A stretch of DNA of 43,309 nt from Planctomycetaceae bacterium (GTDB taxonomy: Bacteria > Planctomycetota > Planctomycetia > Pirellulales > UBA1268). Within the stretch, counting starts at the first letter, position 1; each line of letters starts with the position of its first letter. Shown piece by piece: positions 1 through 8,393 of this stretch. Made by a program: the position numbers and the translations under genes. The notes below the pieces were generated by a model that ran no database searches, was not told the DNA's origin, and was given only the letters and a program-made list of their open reading frames with translations. The stretch spans positions 1 to 43,309 of the forward strand of contig SXWA01000091.1 of the NCBI GenBank assembly GCA_005791575.1, given 5' to 3'.

Positions 1-1600
1 GCTGACGATGGAGTTCGCTGATGCCCGCCATTGCGTGCAGGCAGCGTTCTCTCTCAATCAGCTGGCCGATGCCCTGAACGCCCGCGCCGCCGAGCCGGAG
101 CAACTGCGCTTGCGCACCGGCGTGGAACCCCTGCAGCGCGACGACCCGGTCGAAGAGGTCGCAGCGTGAGCGGACACGCTGCCGGTCGCGCGGGCCGCCC
201 CCGGCGTGGGCACCGCGGCGGAACGGATCGCGGTCGGAGACGAGGGCCGCGGCGATCGACGCCTCGCGGAGCACGCCGCCGGCCGCTCCGGCGAGCAGGA
301 GCGTGCCGAGGCGGGGGTGGGTGGGGAGGGCCACGAGCAGCCGGCCACGGGGGGTGATCCGTCCGTCCTCGTCGACGGCGCCGAGGCGCTCGAGCAGCGC
401 GCGGGCGGTGTCGAGCGCGTCGGCCGTGGGGGGATCGAGCCAGGGAAACGTCGTCGCCTCGCCGATCGCCTCGAGCCACAACAACGGTCCCGCCAGGTCC
501 GCCCGCAGCACCTCCGGGACCTCTGCGGCCGGCCTTCCCTGATGCTCGGCCTCCGACCAGAGGCGCTGGCAGCGCCCGGGCCCGGTCCGGCCGGCGCGAC
601 CGGCGCGTTGGTCGGCCGCGGCGCGGGAGATCCCCACCAGCTCGAGCCGCGGCAGGCCGGTCGCCGGATTCACGATCAGCTGCCGGGCGAGGCCGGAATC
701 GACGACGGCCGTCACCCCCGGGATCGTCAGTGAGGTCTCCGCGACGTTTGTCGCGAGGATGATTTTTCTGCAGCCGGTGTCGGTCAGCGCGAGATCCTGC
801 CGCTCCGGAGGGAGGTCGCCGTGGAGCGGCAGCAGGTCGTGCCCGTGCCGCTCGGCCAACGGCCCGAGGTCGCGCTGGCAGGTGACGATCTCCCCCACCC
901 CGGGCAGGAACACGAGGACGTGCCCCGTCGTCCTCGCCAGTGCGTCTTCCACCGCCGGGCGCACGAGATCGACGAGGTCGCGGCGCGGCCCGCGCGGCTG
1001 GTGGATGATCTCCACCGGGTGGAGCCGCCCCGCCGCCTCCACCACCGGGCAGCCACCGAGCGCCGCCGCCACGGTGTCGGCGGCGATCGTGGCGCTGGTC
1101 ACGACGATCCGCAGGTCGGGGCGCAGCGATTCCTGCACGCGGCGCAGAAGCCCGAAGGCGAGGTCCATCTCCACGGAGCGTTCGTGGAACTCGTCGAGGA
1201 CCACCGCGCCGATGCCCGGCAGCGACACGTCGTCGAGGAGGCGGCGGAGGACGATGCCGGTGGTCTCGACGAACCGGCGCGTGGCCGACGACGTGCAGGA
1301 ATCGAACCGCACCTGATAGCCCACAGCGCCGCCGAGCGGCACGCCGCGGAGGCGGGCGATCTGTGCGGCGACGGCCCGGGCGGCAAGACGGCGCGGCTGC
1401 ACGAGGAGCACGCCGGCGCCGCCGAGATCGTCGAGGACCGCCGCCGGCACGAGGAGTGTCTTGCCCGAGCCGGGGGGCGCGACCACGACGACGGCGCCGC
1501 CGCGCGACGCGGTCACCACGGCGTCGAGCACGGCGCGCACGGGCAGATCGGCCGCCCACCGGGGCGCCGTTCCATCCGGCGATGGCGACGATCCGCTCAT
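1..1600 (-). CDS. hrpB: ATP-dependent RNA helicase HrpB (C-terminus cut by window edge)
   Basis: DEAH-box helicase of the HrpB family, open from ATG at 1600 to the window edge with no stop (533 codons visible; HrpB proteins are usually about 800). Visible motifs: Walker A PPGSGKT (about residues 42-48), motif Ia QPRR, DEAH-type box DEFHERS (136-142), motif III VTSAT (167-171), then LATNVAETSLTIPG, VDSGLAR and QRAGRAGRTGPGRC, which together match the HrpB subgroup rather than HrpA. The C-terminal HrpB-specific domain lies outside the window. The gene follows the esterase on the same strand with a 23-bp gap, so co-transcription is possible. The RNA substrate of HrpB is poorly known in general; no partner is suggested here. 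The family call is secure, the physiological role is not. Confidence 0.93.
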   Translation of the reverse strand, partial: MSGSSPSPDGTAPRWAADLPVRAVLDAVVTASRGGAVVVVAPPGSGKTLLVPAAVLDDLGGAGVLLVQPRRLAARAVAAQIARLRGVPLGGAVGYQVRFDSCTSSATRRFVETTGIVLRRLLDDVSLPGIGAVVLDEFHERSVEMDLAFGLLRRVQESLRPDLRIVVTSATIAADTVAAALGGCPVVEAAGRLHPVEIIHQPRGPRRDLVDLVRPAVEDALARTTGHVLVFLPGVGEIVTCQRDLGPLAERHGHDLLPLHGDLPPERQDLALTDTGCRKIILATNVAETSLTIPGVTAVVDSGLARQLIVNPATGLPRLELVGISRAAADQRAGRAGRTGPGRCQRLWSEAEHQGRPAAEVPEVLRADLAGPLLWLEAIGEATTFPWLDPPTADALDTARALLERLGAVDEDGRITPRGRLLVALPTHPRLGTLLLAGAAGGVLREASIAAALVSDRDPFRRGAHAGGGPRDRQRVRSRCDLFDRVVALQGFHAGAQAQLLRLGGAGVQGIGQLIERERCLHAMAGISELHRQ

Positions 1601-1623
1601 GGGTGTGTGGGGTCCGGCGGCGG

Positions 1624-3498
1624 TCAGAGGCGTGGCTTCGCCGGCAGGTTCGGCGGGAGGCAGCCCGGCGCACCGCGCACCTTGACCCGGCGCTGGAAGA
1701 CCCCGTCGTCGGTGGTGACGACGACGGTGTCGAACTCCGGACCGCCGAAGGCGAGACTCGTGGCGCGCGTGCCACCAGGCAACGGCAGGATCACGTTGAC
1801 TCTTCCGGCCTGGTCGCAGATCTGCAGCCCCATGGCCGTCGCCACCCAGAGGCGACCGTCACGGTCGACGGCAAGCCCGAAGGCGCCGGCGTCGTCGCGC
1901 GTGTCGGGCACGTGGAGATGGAAATACCGCTGACCGTCGGAGAGCGTGCCATCGGCGGCGACGACGAAGCTGTGCACCCAGTGCGAGGCGCCATCGGCGA
2001 CGTACAGCAGGTTCTGGTCGGGCGACAGGCAGACCCCGGTGGCGACAGCCGGCGCGGGCAGCGTCGCGACGACGTGCGGCTCCCCACCAGCCCCGGGGAT
2101 GAAGACCACCCGCGTCGGCAGATCGCCGCCAGCCGGGGCGAGCGTCGCATACAGGCCGCCATCGGCGCGCACGGCGAGGGCGTTGACCCGCCCCCGGGGC
2201 AGCGGCACGAGCCGGTACGGCCGATTGGGTTCGCACACCGCGATTGTCGCCTGCCGCAGTTCGTCCGGCGCCTGGGCCGGCTCCTGGGCGACGACGAGCG
2301 TGCCGTCGGGGCGCCACACCTGCGCGAGCGTGACCGTCCCGGGAGGTGACTCGACGGGCGCGGCGTCGTCGCGCGGTGCTTGTCCGGGCAGGCCGATCTC
2401 CGTCCTGACCCTGACCGTATCGAGCCGCTCGATGCCGCCGGTCGTCTTCGTGTCCAACGCGATCATCGAGAGGTGACCGGTCGGAGTGACGGCGGCGGAA
2501 AACCCGCGACCGCTCTTCAGTGTCTCGCTCTGCAGTGTTTCCCAGCCGCTCCGGTCGGCGGCGACGATCTCCTGCAGTTGGCTGCTGCCGGCCCCGGCGG
2601 GGATCGGCTGCGGCCAGTCGCGCCACAGCCACGCGACCGCCTCCGGAAACAGTTCGGTGGCGTGCTTGCCGTTGTGGCCGCCGTCCCCCCACTCGTGGCG
2701 CACGTCGTAGCCGGCGAAGGCGAGCGACCGCTCGAGCGCCTGGTTGGCGATCCACCAGTCGCCGCCGTAGATGTTGAGATCGTCGGAGCCCCCCTGGAGG
2801 AACACACGGATCGGCTTCGGCTCCACCTTGCGCACGAGGGTGGAATAGCCATGCCCGCCGCGGAGGCCGACGTAGGTGCCGATGCCGCTGAACACCCGCG
2901 TGAAGGCGTCGGGGCGCTCCCAGGCGGCGGTGAACGCCGCGATCGCGCCGCTGCTGGTGCCGGCGATCGCCCGGTCGAGACCCCGCTTCGAGAGCACGAT
3001 CGCCCGACCGTCGGAGGTTTTCTTCGTCTCCACGTCGGGCAGCAGTTCGTCGAGGAGGAAGCGGGCGTAGTCGGGGCCGAGGCCGTCGTACTCGTAGCTG
3101 CGGTTGAACCGGTCGAGCGCGTCGGGCCGTGCCGCTTTCACCCGGCCGTGCATCACGAACACCCCGATCGTGACCGGCATCTTCTTCTCGTGGATCAGCC
3201 GGTCGAAGACCTTGGGGGCGTCGAACTGGATGCCATCCTGGTTGACGTGGACACAGGCGGGCGTGGTGCCGTCGTACTGCCGCGGCACGTAGACCCAGTA
3301 GTCGCGGAACGTGCCGGGGAAGATCCGGCTGTTCTCGAAGCTGAACTGCAGCACCTCCCCGGCCGGCGGCGCATCGGCGGCCGGTGTCGCGGTGACGCCG
3401 GCCGCAACGACGAGGCAGACCACCACCGCGCTGGCCCGGAGCGGGACGAGGCGGCTCGGGAACGACGATCGGGGGGCTGGGGTGGATGGCGTGGCCAT
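1624..3498 (-). CDS. Secreted esterase (EstD/Fes-type alpha/beta hydrolase) fused to SMP-30-like beta-propeller
   Basis: The start is ATG at 3498, behind a near-perfect ribosome site (AGGAGG, 4 nt upstream); an upstream in-frame ATG lacks this. The 624-residue product begins with a signal peptide (hydrophobic core about residues 20-38, AxA-like end at ATPAADA). Residues about 45-330 form an esterase-D/enterochelin-esterase-like hydrolase with nucleophile motif GTSSG (180-184, Ser182 predicted) and a late GGHNGKH that supplies the catalytic His. Residues about 340-624 read as an SMP-30/gluconolactonase-like propeller (phrases such as GVCLSPDQNLLYVAD and FGLAVDRDGRLWVAT). Known in the family: ester hydrolysis of carbohydrate esters or siderophores. 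Inferred: periplasmic or secreted polysaccharide deacylation. The two-domain join is continuous in one frame, with no sign of a frameshift. Confidence 0.85.
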   Translation of the reverse strand: MATPSTPAPRSSFPSRLVPLRASAVVVCLVVAAGVTATPAADAPPAGEVLQFSFENSRIFPGTFRDYWVYVPRQYDGTTPACVHVNQDGIQFDAPKVFDRLIHEKKMPVTIGVFVMHGRVKAARPDALDRFNRSYEYDGLGPDYARFLLDELLPDVETKKTSDGRAIVLSKRGLDRAIAGTSSGAIAAFTAAWERPDAFTRVFSGIGTYVGLRGGHGYSTLVRKVEPKPIRVFLQGGSDDLNIYGGDWWIANQALERSLAFAGYDVRHEWGDGGHNGKHATELFPEAVAWLWRDWPQPIPAGAGSSQLQEIVAADRSGWETLQSETLKSGRGFSAAVTPTGHLSMIALDTKTTGGIERLDTVRVRTEIGLPGQAPRDDAAPVESPPGTVTLAQVWRPDGTLVVAQEPAQAPDELRQATIAVCEPNRPYRLVPLPRGRVNALAVRADGGLYATLAPAGGDLPTRVVFIPGAGGEPHVVATLPAPAVATGVCLSPDQNLLYVADGASHWVHSFVVAADGTLSDGQRYFHLHVPDTRDDAGAFGLAVDRDGRLWVATAMGLQICDQAGRVNVILPLPGGTRATSLAFGGPEFDTVVVTTDDGVFQRRVKVRGAPGCLPPNLPAKPRL

Positions 3499-3675
3499 GG
3501 GGCCTCCTGGGGGGCGATCTCGTGCTTGCGCGCCGACGGGTGTCCGCCACGAGACGGGAGGCAGTATCATGCACGACACGGCTCGCGGACAGTCTCCGGG
3601 GGTCCGGGGCCGCGCGAGACGAGCCGACGCGGTGACGCGATGCGACGACTGGCAGAACGGAGTGGGTCAGCTGGC
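3499..3675. promoter_or_regulatory. Divergent promoter region of esterase and TPR-ExbBD operon
   Basis: This 177-bp region separates two divergent transcription units. The plus strand has a -10-like TATCAT at 3565-3570, about 70 bp before the first ATG candidate (3640); the minus strand has an overlapping GATACT (3563-3568), so the two promoters may be back to back. No recognisable -35 was found. An in-frame ATG at 3640 lies inside the region and is an alternative start for the TPR gene. Confidence 0.4.
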
Positions 3676-6600
3676 ATGGCAACGCGAGTGACCGGCTGGA
3701 CACCGCGTGGCTCGGTGAACGTGTCGGCCGGGGGCTCCACGACGCGGGTGACCGGCTGGACACCGCGTGGCTCGGTGAACGTGTCGGCCGGGGGCTCCAC
3801 GACGCGGGTGACCGGCTGGACACCGCCTGGCTCGGTGAACGTGTCGGCCGGGGGCTCCACGACGCGGGTGACCGGCTGGACCCGGGGGCTGCTCGTCGGG
3901 CTCTTGCTGGCGTGCGGCGGGACCGCACCGGCCGCGCGCGCTGCCGAACCGATGCCGACCGTGGCGGCCCGTGCGGCGTATGCCTCGGCGGCGGCGCTGC
4001 AAAACCGCAGCGCGTGGGCGCTGGCCGCCCAGGAGTGGCAGGCGCTCATCGAGGCGCACCCGCGCGACGTCCTTGCGCCGAAGGCCCGCTACCAATTGGG
4101 CATCTGCCGCCTGAAGCTGGGCGACTGGCCGGCAGCGGCCGCGTCGTTCCGCGCGGTCGCCACGGCCGGCGGCGCGGATGCGGAGACGCTGGCGCTCGCG
4201 CGGTTCGAACTCGCCCGGGGCACGCTCGTGCAGGCGCAGGCGACCGGGCGCGCTGCCGACTACGGGGCTGCGGCCAGCCTGTTCCGCGACGTCATCACGG
4301 CCGGCCCGCCGCCTGGCATGGACGCCGATGCCACGTCCTATCTCGGCGAGGCCCAGTGGCAGGCGGGTGACCGCGATGCGGCGCTGGCGACCTGGCGCGC
4401 ATTCGCTGCGGCCACTCCCGACGCACGGGCGGGCGACACGCCGCGCCTGGCCGACGTCCTCTACGCACAGGGCGTGGCCGAGGCGGAACTGGGGCGGAAG
4501 CCCGAGGCGACGGCGGCCCTCGGCCGCTTCGCCCGCCTCTTTCCCGATCACCGCCTCGCCCCCGACGTGACACTGTGGCGCGCCGATCTCCTCCTCGCCG
4601 ATGACCCGGCCGCCGCCGAGCGGCTCGTCGCCCCCCTGGCGAAGGCCGGGCCGAAGGTCGATGCCGCGCTCGATCGCATCGGTGCGGCGCGGTGGAAGCG
4701 TGGTGACTGGAAGGGGGCGGCGGAGGCCTACGGGCGGCTCGCCGACGCCCACACCGACAGCCCGCTCGCTCCGCGCGCCGCGCTTTCGGCCGGGCTGGCG
4801 CTCGCGGAGGCGGGGGACCCTGCCGCGGCGCGACGGCGGCTGGCGCCGATCGTCGACGCACGTGAAGCGACGGCTGCACCGGCGGCGCGGCGGCTCGCGC
4901 GGCTCGACATCGAGTCGGGCGAGCCGGCCCGGGCCCTCACCGTGGCCGAGCGCGGTCTCGCCGTGGCGAAGGCGATCGGCGCCGATCCGGCGCTCGTGTC
5001 CCAACTCGAACTCGTCCGCGCCGACGCGCTGTGGGAGCTGCCCGACCGGCGTGAAGACGCCGTGGCTGCCTATGCCGCGCTCCTCCGCTCCCATCCCGAT
5101 GACCCGGTCGCGGCGCCGTGTCAGGCGATGCTCGCCCTGGCGGCGCTCGAGGGAGGGCGTGCTGCGGAAGCCCGGGCCCTCGCCGAAGCGTTTCTCGCCC
5201 GCCAGCCGGCGGCCGGCGTTGAACCGGGGGGTGATTCCACCGGCCTGCGGGCCGACGTCGCCGCGATCCGCGCCGAGGCGCTGCTCGCCGGGGGCGACGC
5301 GGCGGCGGCAGCGGCCGCCTACGGCGAACTGATCGCGGCTTCGGATGCGGGCGGCCGCGTGCCGCGCTGGCTCGGTCGTCAGGCGGTGGCCCTGGCCGCC
5401 GCCGAGCAGTGGCAGGGGGCGCGCGAACTGATCGGGCGCGCGGTGCCCCTGCTGCGGAAGGATCCGGCCGACGCGGAGCCGCTCGGCGAGGCGCTGCTCA
5501 TCGAGGCCACGGCGCTCGTCGAGTTGGGTCAACCGCGCGAGGCCCTTGCCGTTCTGGCGACGCTGGAGCGCACCCTGCCGCGCTGGTCGCGGTCGGCGGA
5601 GCGCGAGCTGCTCGCGATCCGGGCCCGGCAGGATGGCGGTGACCCGGCTGGTGCACTCGAAGCCGCGGAGCGGCTTGCGGCCGGGGATCTGCCGGAAGCG
5701 TTCCGCGAGTTGGCGTCGTTCCGTCTCGGCCAGGCGCGGCAGGCGGCGGGGCGCGACGAAGCGGCAGTTGCCGCCTACGGCGACTGCGTCCGCCGTGCGC
5801 CCGACGGCCCGCGGGCGGCGGCCAGCCTCGCTGCCACGGGCTGGTGCGAGGAACGGCGCGGCCGGCGGCCCGAGGCGATCGCCGCCTGGACGACCGTGAT
5901 CGACCGCTTTCCCGAGACCCCGGCCTGCACGTCAGCGCTCCTCGGACGGGCCGATGCCCGCCAGCGCGCCGGTGATCCCGCCGGCGCGCTGGCCGATGCC
6001 GAGCTGATCCTCGCCCGCCATGACGCCGGCACGTCTCCCCTCCCCGCGCGCTCGCTCGCCGAGGCACGTCTGCTGACGGGCATCTGCCTCGCCGGTGTCG
6101 GGCGGCCGGCGGACGCGGTGAAGGCGTTCGACCGGATCCTCGCCGAGTCGTCCGACTATGCGGGTGCCGATCGCGTCTGCTGGGAACGCGGTCTGGCGGC
6201 GCTCGCCACCGGCGACCCTGCCGCCCGCGCCAGCGCCAGCGAGTCGTTCGAGCGCCTCATCGACCGCCACCCCCGCAGCCCCCGGGTGGCCGACGCGTGG
6301 CTCGAACTGGGCGAACTCGCCTTCGACGAAGAGCGCTACGACGACGCCACCGCCGCCTACGCGGCGGCGATCGGCGCGGCCGGGCCGGATGGTGGGGGCC
6401 TCGTCGAGCAGGCCCGGCACAAACTCGGCTGGGTCCACGCGATCCGGGGCGATCATCCGGCCGCTGTCGAGGCGTTCGCCGCGCAGGTGGCTGCGGCGCC
6501 CGCGGGGCCCTGGGCAGCCGATGGCCAGGCGCTCCTCGGTCAGGCCCTGTTCGCGACCGGGCGGATTGCGGAGGCGCGGCAGGCTCTCGACGCGGCCCTC

Positions 6601-7224
6601 GCCGATCCCACCAGACTCTCCAGCGACGGGCTGCGCGGTGCGGCGCTCCTGTGCGCCAGCGAGGTGGCTGCCCGGGAGGATCGGTGGGAGGAGAGCCTGG
6701 CCTGTGCCGAGCGCTGCGTGGCGCTCCTCCCCGGTGGTGCCGAGGCGGGCACCGGCACGGCGGCCCAGGCCCGCTACGCGGCCGCCTGGGCCCGGCAGAA
6801 CCTCGGGCAACTCGACGCGGCGCTGGCCGGCTTCCGCGGGCTGGCCGACGCCACGACCACGCCGCTCGCGGCGCGGGCACGGCTCATGGAGGGAGAGGTG
6901 CTCTTCGAACAGGGGCGTCACGAGGATGCCATCCGGACGTTTTTCAAGGTGGCCTACGCCACCGGTGACGGGCCCGAGTACCGTCCGTGGCAGGCGCAGG
7001 CGATCTACGAGGCGGCGCGGTGCTTCGAGGTCCTGCGGCAGACGGACCAGGCCCGCGGCCTCTATGCTGAACTGGTGGCGAAGCATCCCGAGTCACCGCA
7101 GGTGGGCGCCGCCCGCAAGCGGTTGGCGGCACTGGGCGCCCCGCCGCGGTCGACACCCTCCACGGGTCCAGGGCCCTCGACAGGTGCAGGGCCCTCGACA
7201 GGCCCAGGGAATCGCAGCCGATGA
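3676..7224 (+). CDS. Giant tetratricopeptide-repeat envelope protein, first gene of ExbBD operon
   Basis: About 1,100-1,180 residues, nearly all helical TPR-like repeats with the usual pattern of small and aromatic residues (for example ARYQLGICRLKLGDWPAAAA, then similar units about every 34-40 residues to the end). The start is uncertain: ATG 3640, ATG 3676, or GTG 3868. The 3868 start gives a normal leader (MTGWTR, then GLLVGLLLAC and an AARA/AEP cleavage site, or a lipobox LLAC), whereas the upstream starts place 60-odd repeat-encoded residues before it, so I favour 3868 functionally while giving the longest ATG supported by common practice. The C-terminus ends in a PSTGPG-type low-complexity tail from an 18-bp DNA repeat. 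The stop overlaps the exbB start (ATGA, 7221-7224). Inferred role: periplasmic or outer-membrane scaffold, analogous in position to YbgF/CpoB of Tol systems. No catalytic motif seen. Confidence 0.85.
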   Translation: MATRVTGWTPRGSVNVSAGGSTTRVTGWTPRGSVNVSAGGSTTRVTGWTPPGSVNVSAGGSTTRVTGWTRGLLVGLLLACGGTAPAARAAEPMPTVAARAAYASAAALQNRSAWALAAQEWQALIEAHPRDVLAPKARYQLGICRLKLGDWPAAAASFRAVATAGGADAETLALARFELARGTLVQAQATGRAADYGAAASLFRDVITAGPPPGMDADATSYLGEAQWQAGDRDAALATWRAFAAATPDARAGDTPRLADVLYAQGVAEAELGRKPEATAALGRFARLFPDHRLAPDVTLWRADLLLADDPAAAERLVAPLAKAGPKVDAALDRIGAARWKRGDWKGAAEAYGRLADAHTDSPLAPRAALSAGLALAEAGDPAAARRRLAPIVDAREATAAPAARRLARLDIESGEPARALTVAERGLAVAKAIGADPALVSQLELVRADALWELPDRREDAVAAYAALLRSHPDDPVAAPCQAMLALAALEGGRAAEARALAEAFLARQPAAGVEPGGDSTGLRADVAAIRAEALLAGGDAAAAAAAYGELIAASDAGGRVPRWLGRQAVALAAAEQWQGARELIGRAVPLLRKDPADAEPLGEALLIEATALVELGQPREALAVLATLERTLPRWSRSAERELLAIRARQDGGDPAGALEAAERLAAGDLPEAFRELASFRLGQARQAAGRDEAAVAAYGDCVRRAPDGPRAAASLAATGWCEERRGRRPEAIAAWTTVIDRFPETPACTSALLGRADARQRAGDPAGALADAELILARHDAGTSPLPARSLAEARLLTGICLAGVGRPADAVKAFDRILAESSDYAGADRVCWERGLAALATGDPAARASASESFERLIDRHPRSPRVADAWLELGELAFDEERYDDATAAYAAAIGAAGPDGGGLVEQARHKLGWVHAIRGDHPAAVEAFAAQVAAAPAGPWAADGQALLGQALFATGRIAEARQALDAALADPTRLSSDGLRGAALLCASEVAAREDRWEESLACAERCVALLPGGAEAGTGTAAQARYAAAWARQNLGQLDAALAGFRGLADATTTPLAARARLMEGEVLFEQGRHEDAIRTFFKVAYATGDGPEYRPWQAQAIYEAARCFEVLRQTDQARGLYAELVAKHPESPQVGAARKRLAALGAPPRSTPSTGPGPSTGAGPSTGPGNRSR
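3682..3880 (+). repeat. 60-bp minisatellite, 3.3 copies, at the 5' end of the TPR gene
   Basis: Three near-identical direct copies of a 60-bp unit (3682-3741, 3742-3801, 3802-3861) and a partial fourth (3862-3880). Copies differ by single bases (for example ACGCGAGTG against ACGCGGGTG, CCGCGTGG against CCGCCTGG). The unit is exactly 20 codons and open in the TPR frame, reading TRVTGWTPRGSVNVSAGGST per copy. Each copy contains GTGACCGGCTGG, which in the last copy runs directly into the signal-peptide core, so the array may have duplicated a start codon and its surroundings rather than a protein domain. Confidence 0.95.
7165..7209 (+). repeat. 18-bp tandem repeat at the 3' end of the TPR gene
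   Basis: Two and a half copies of an 18-bp unit (7165-7182, 7183-7200, 7201-7209; GGTSCAGGGCCCTCGACA type) encode a repeated six-residue Pro/Ser/Thr/Gly motif just before the stop codon. The unit length keeps the reading frame. Confidence 0.85.
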
Positions 7225-7937
7225 ACGACCTCAGCGACGTCAGCAACCTGTGGCAGATGTTCCTCGCCGGCGGGCCGCTGATGTGGCCGATCGCGGGACT
7301 GTCGGTGATCGTGATCGCCTTCGCCCTCGAACGCGCCTGGGCCTTGCGGCCCGGCAGGTTCGTGCCGCGCCGCTTCCGCGCCGAGATCGAGCGCCTCGCC
7401 GCGGAGCGCCCCTTCGACCCCGAGGCCGTGCTCGCGGAGTGCCGCCGCCGCCCCAGTGTGGCTGCCACGGTGGTGCGCGACGCGGTGGCGCGGACCGGCC
7501 GCCCGCTGGCGGAGGTGGAGCGCGCCGTCGAGGCCTCCAAGGAACGGGAGGCATCCGCGCTCTACGCCAACATCCGGCCGATTTCGTTGGCGGTGCAGGT
7601 GACCCCGCTGCTCGGCCTGTTGGGCACGGTGCAGGGGATGATCCTCGCCTTTTACACGACCGCGCAGCTCGAGGCGGGCGCCAACCGGGCGGCCGAGCTC
7701 GCTTCCGGAATCTACGTGGCGCTGATCACCACGTTCGCCGGTCTGTGCGTGGCGATCCCGGCGGCGGTCCTCGCCCATCTGCTCGAGGGGCGCATCATGG
7801 CGGGCTTCCGCCGTGTCGACGAGGTGGTCGCAGGGGTGCTGCCGGGAATCGAATCCACCGAGGCGCGGCCGCGTGCGGCGCTGGTCCGGGGAGAGCCAGC
7901 CGTGACCGGGAGTGGAGCCGGCGGGGGGCGGTCATGA
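7221..7937 (+). CDS. exbB: MotA/TolQ/ExbB proton-channel subunit
   Basis: A 238-residue ExbB/TolQ-family protein. Three membrane segments are visible: about 14-38 (PLMWPIAGLSVIVIAFAL), 120-145 with the family signature VTPLLGLLGTVQGM, and 162-188 with ALITTFAGLCVAIPAA, separated by a cytoplasmic loop (about 45-118) as in ExbB/TolQ. The family forms a pentameric inner-membrane channel that passes protons with ExbD/TolR and moves a TonB/TolA-type transducer. The start overlaps the upstream TPR stop by 4 bp and the stop overlaps the ExbD start by 4 bp (7934-7937), so the three are translationally coupled. Whether it is functionally Exb or Tol cannot be told from sequence alone; the unusual transducer downstream argues for a dedicated third type. 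Confidence 0.95.
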   Translation: MNDLSDVSNLWQMFLAGGPLMWPIAGLSVIVIAFALERAWALRPGRFVPRRFRAEIERLAAERPFDPEAVLAECRRRPSVAATVVRDAVARTGRPLAEVERAVEASKEREASALYANIRPISLAVQVTPLLGLLGTVQGMILAFYTTAQLEAGANRAAELASGIYVALITTFAGLCVAIPAAVLAHLLEGRIMAGFRRVDEVVAGVLPGIESTEARPRAALVRGEPAVTGSGAGGGRS

Positions 7938-8383
7938 GCGTGCGGATCGACAAGGGCAGGCTCGGGTCGGGGCTGGAGATGACGCCGCTCATCGACGTCG
8001 TCTTCCTGCTGATGATCTTCTTCCTCGTGGCGAGCCGTCTCGAGGAGGCCGATCGGGTGATCGACGTGGTGCTCCCCCAGGCGAGCGCCGCGAAACCGCT
8101 CACCAGCCGCGTGCAGGAGTTCGTCATCAACATCGACCGGACCGGCGCCTACCACGCCGGCGCGCGGCCGGTGGAACTCGCGGAATTGGAGCAGCTGCTG
8201 CGCCAGGCCACGGCCGACCAGCCGACCGGGCAGCGGGTGATCCTCCGGGCCGACGAGGACGTGCCGCACAAGTTCGTGGTCGGCGCGATGAACGCCTGCG
8301 TGCTGGCGGGGATCGACGACTACCATGTTCAGTCGGTCTCCCCTTCCGATGCACGCTCTCCGTCCGATGCAGGGCGGCCCTGA
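7934..8383 (+). CDS. exbD: Biopolymer transport protein ExbD/TolR
   Basis: 149 residues, start ATG 7934 in an ATGA overlap with exbB. N-terminal cytoplasmic stretch, then one membrane helix (about 17-35) opening with LEMTPLIDVVFLLMIFFLV; Asp21 corresponds to the proton-carrying Asp of ExbD/TolR. The periplasmic domain (about 45-140) has the expected pattern ending VIGAMNAC-like (FVVGAMNACVLAGIDDYHV). The C-terminal SPSDA appears twice from a short duplication. With ExbB it should form the stator of a proton-motive-force engine. The next gene starts 10 bp downstream. Confidence 0.95.
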   Translation: MSVRIDKGRLGSGLEMTPLIDVVFLLMIFFLVASRLEEADRVIDVVLPQASAAKPLTSRVQEFVINIDRTGAYHAGARPVELAELEQLLRQATADQPTGQRVILRADEDVPHKFVVGAMNACVLAGIDDYHVQSVSPSDARSPSDAGRP

Positions 8384-8393
8384 GGCGCGGGCC

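Noticed and set aside
2380-3639. Extension of the TPR gene upstream to 2380
   Set aside because: That stretch is antisense to the esterase; base pattern and esterase motifs show the minus strand is coding.
1859-3928. Long minus-strand frame of Arg/Ser/Pro-rich sequence across the esterase and minisatellite
   Set aside because: It is a shadow of the GC-rich esterase gene in another frame; composition is low-complexity Arg/Ser/Pro and no family is visible.
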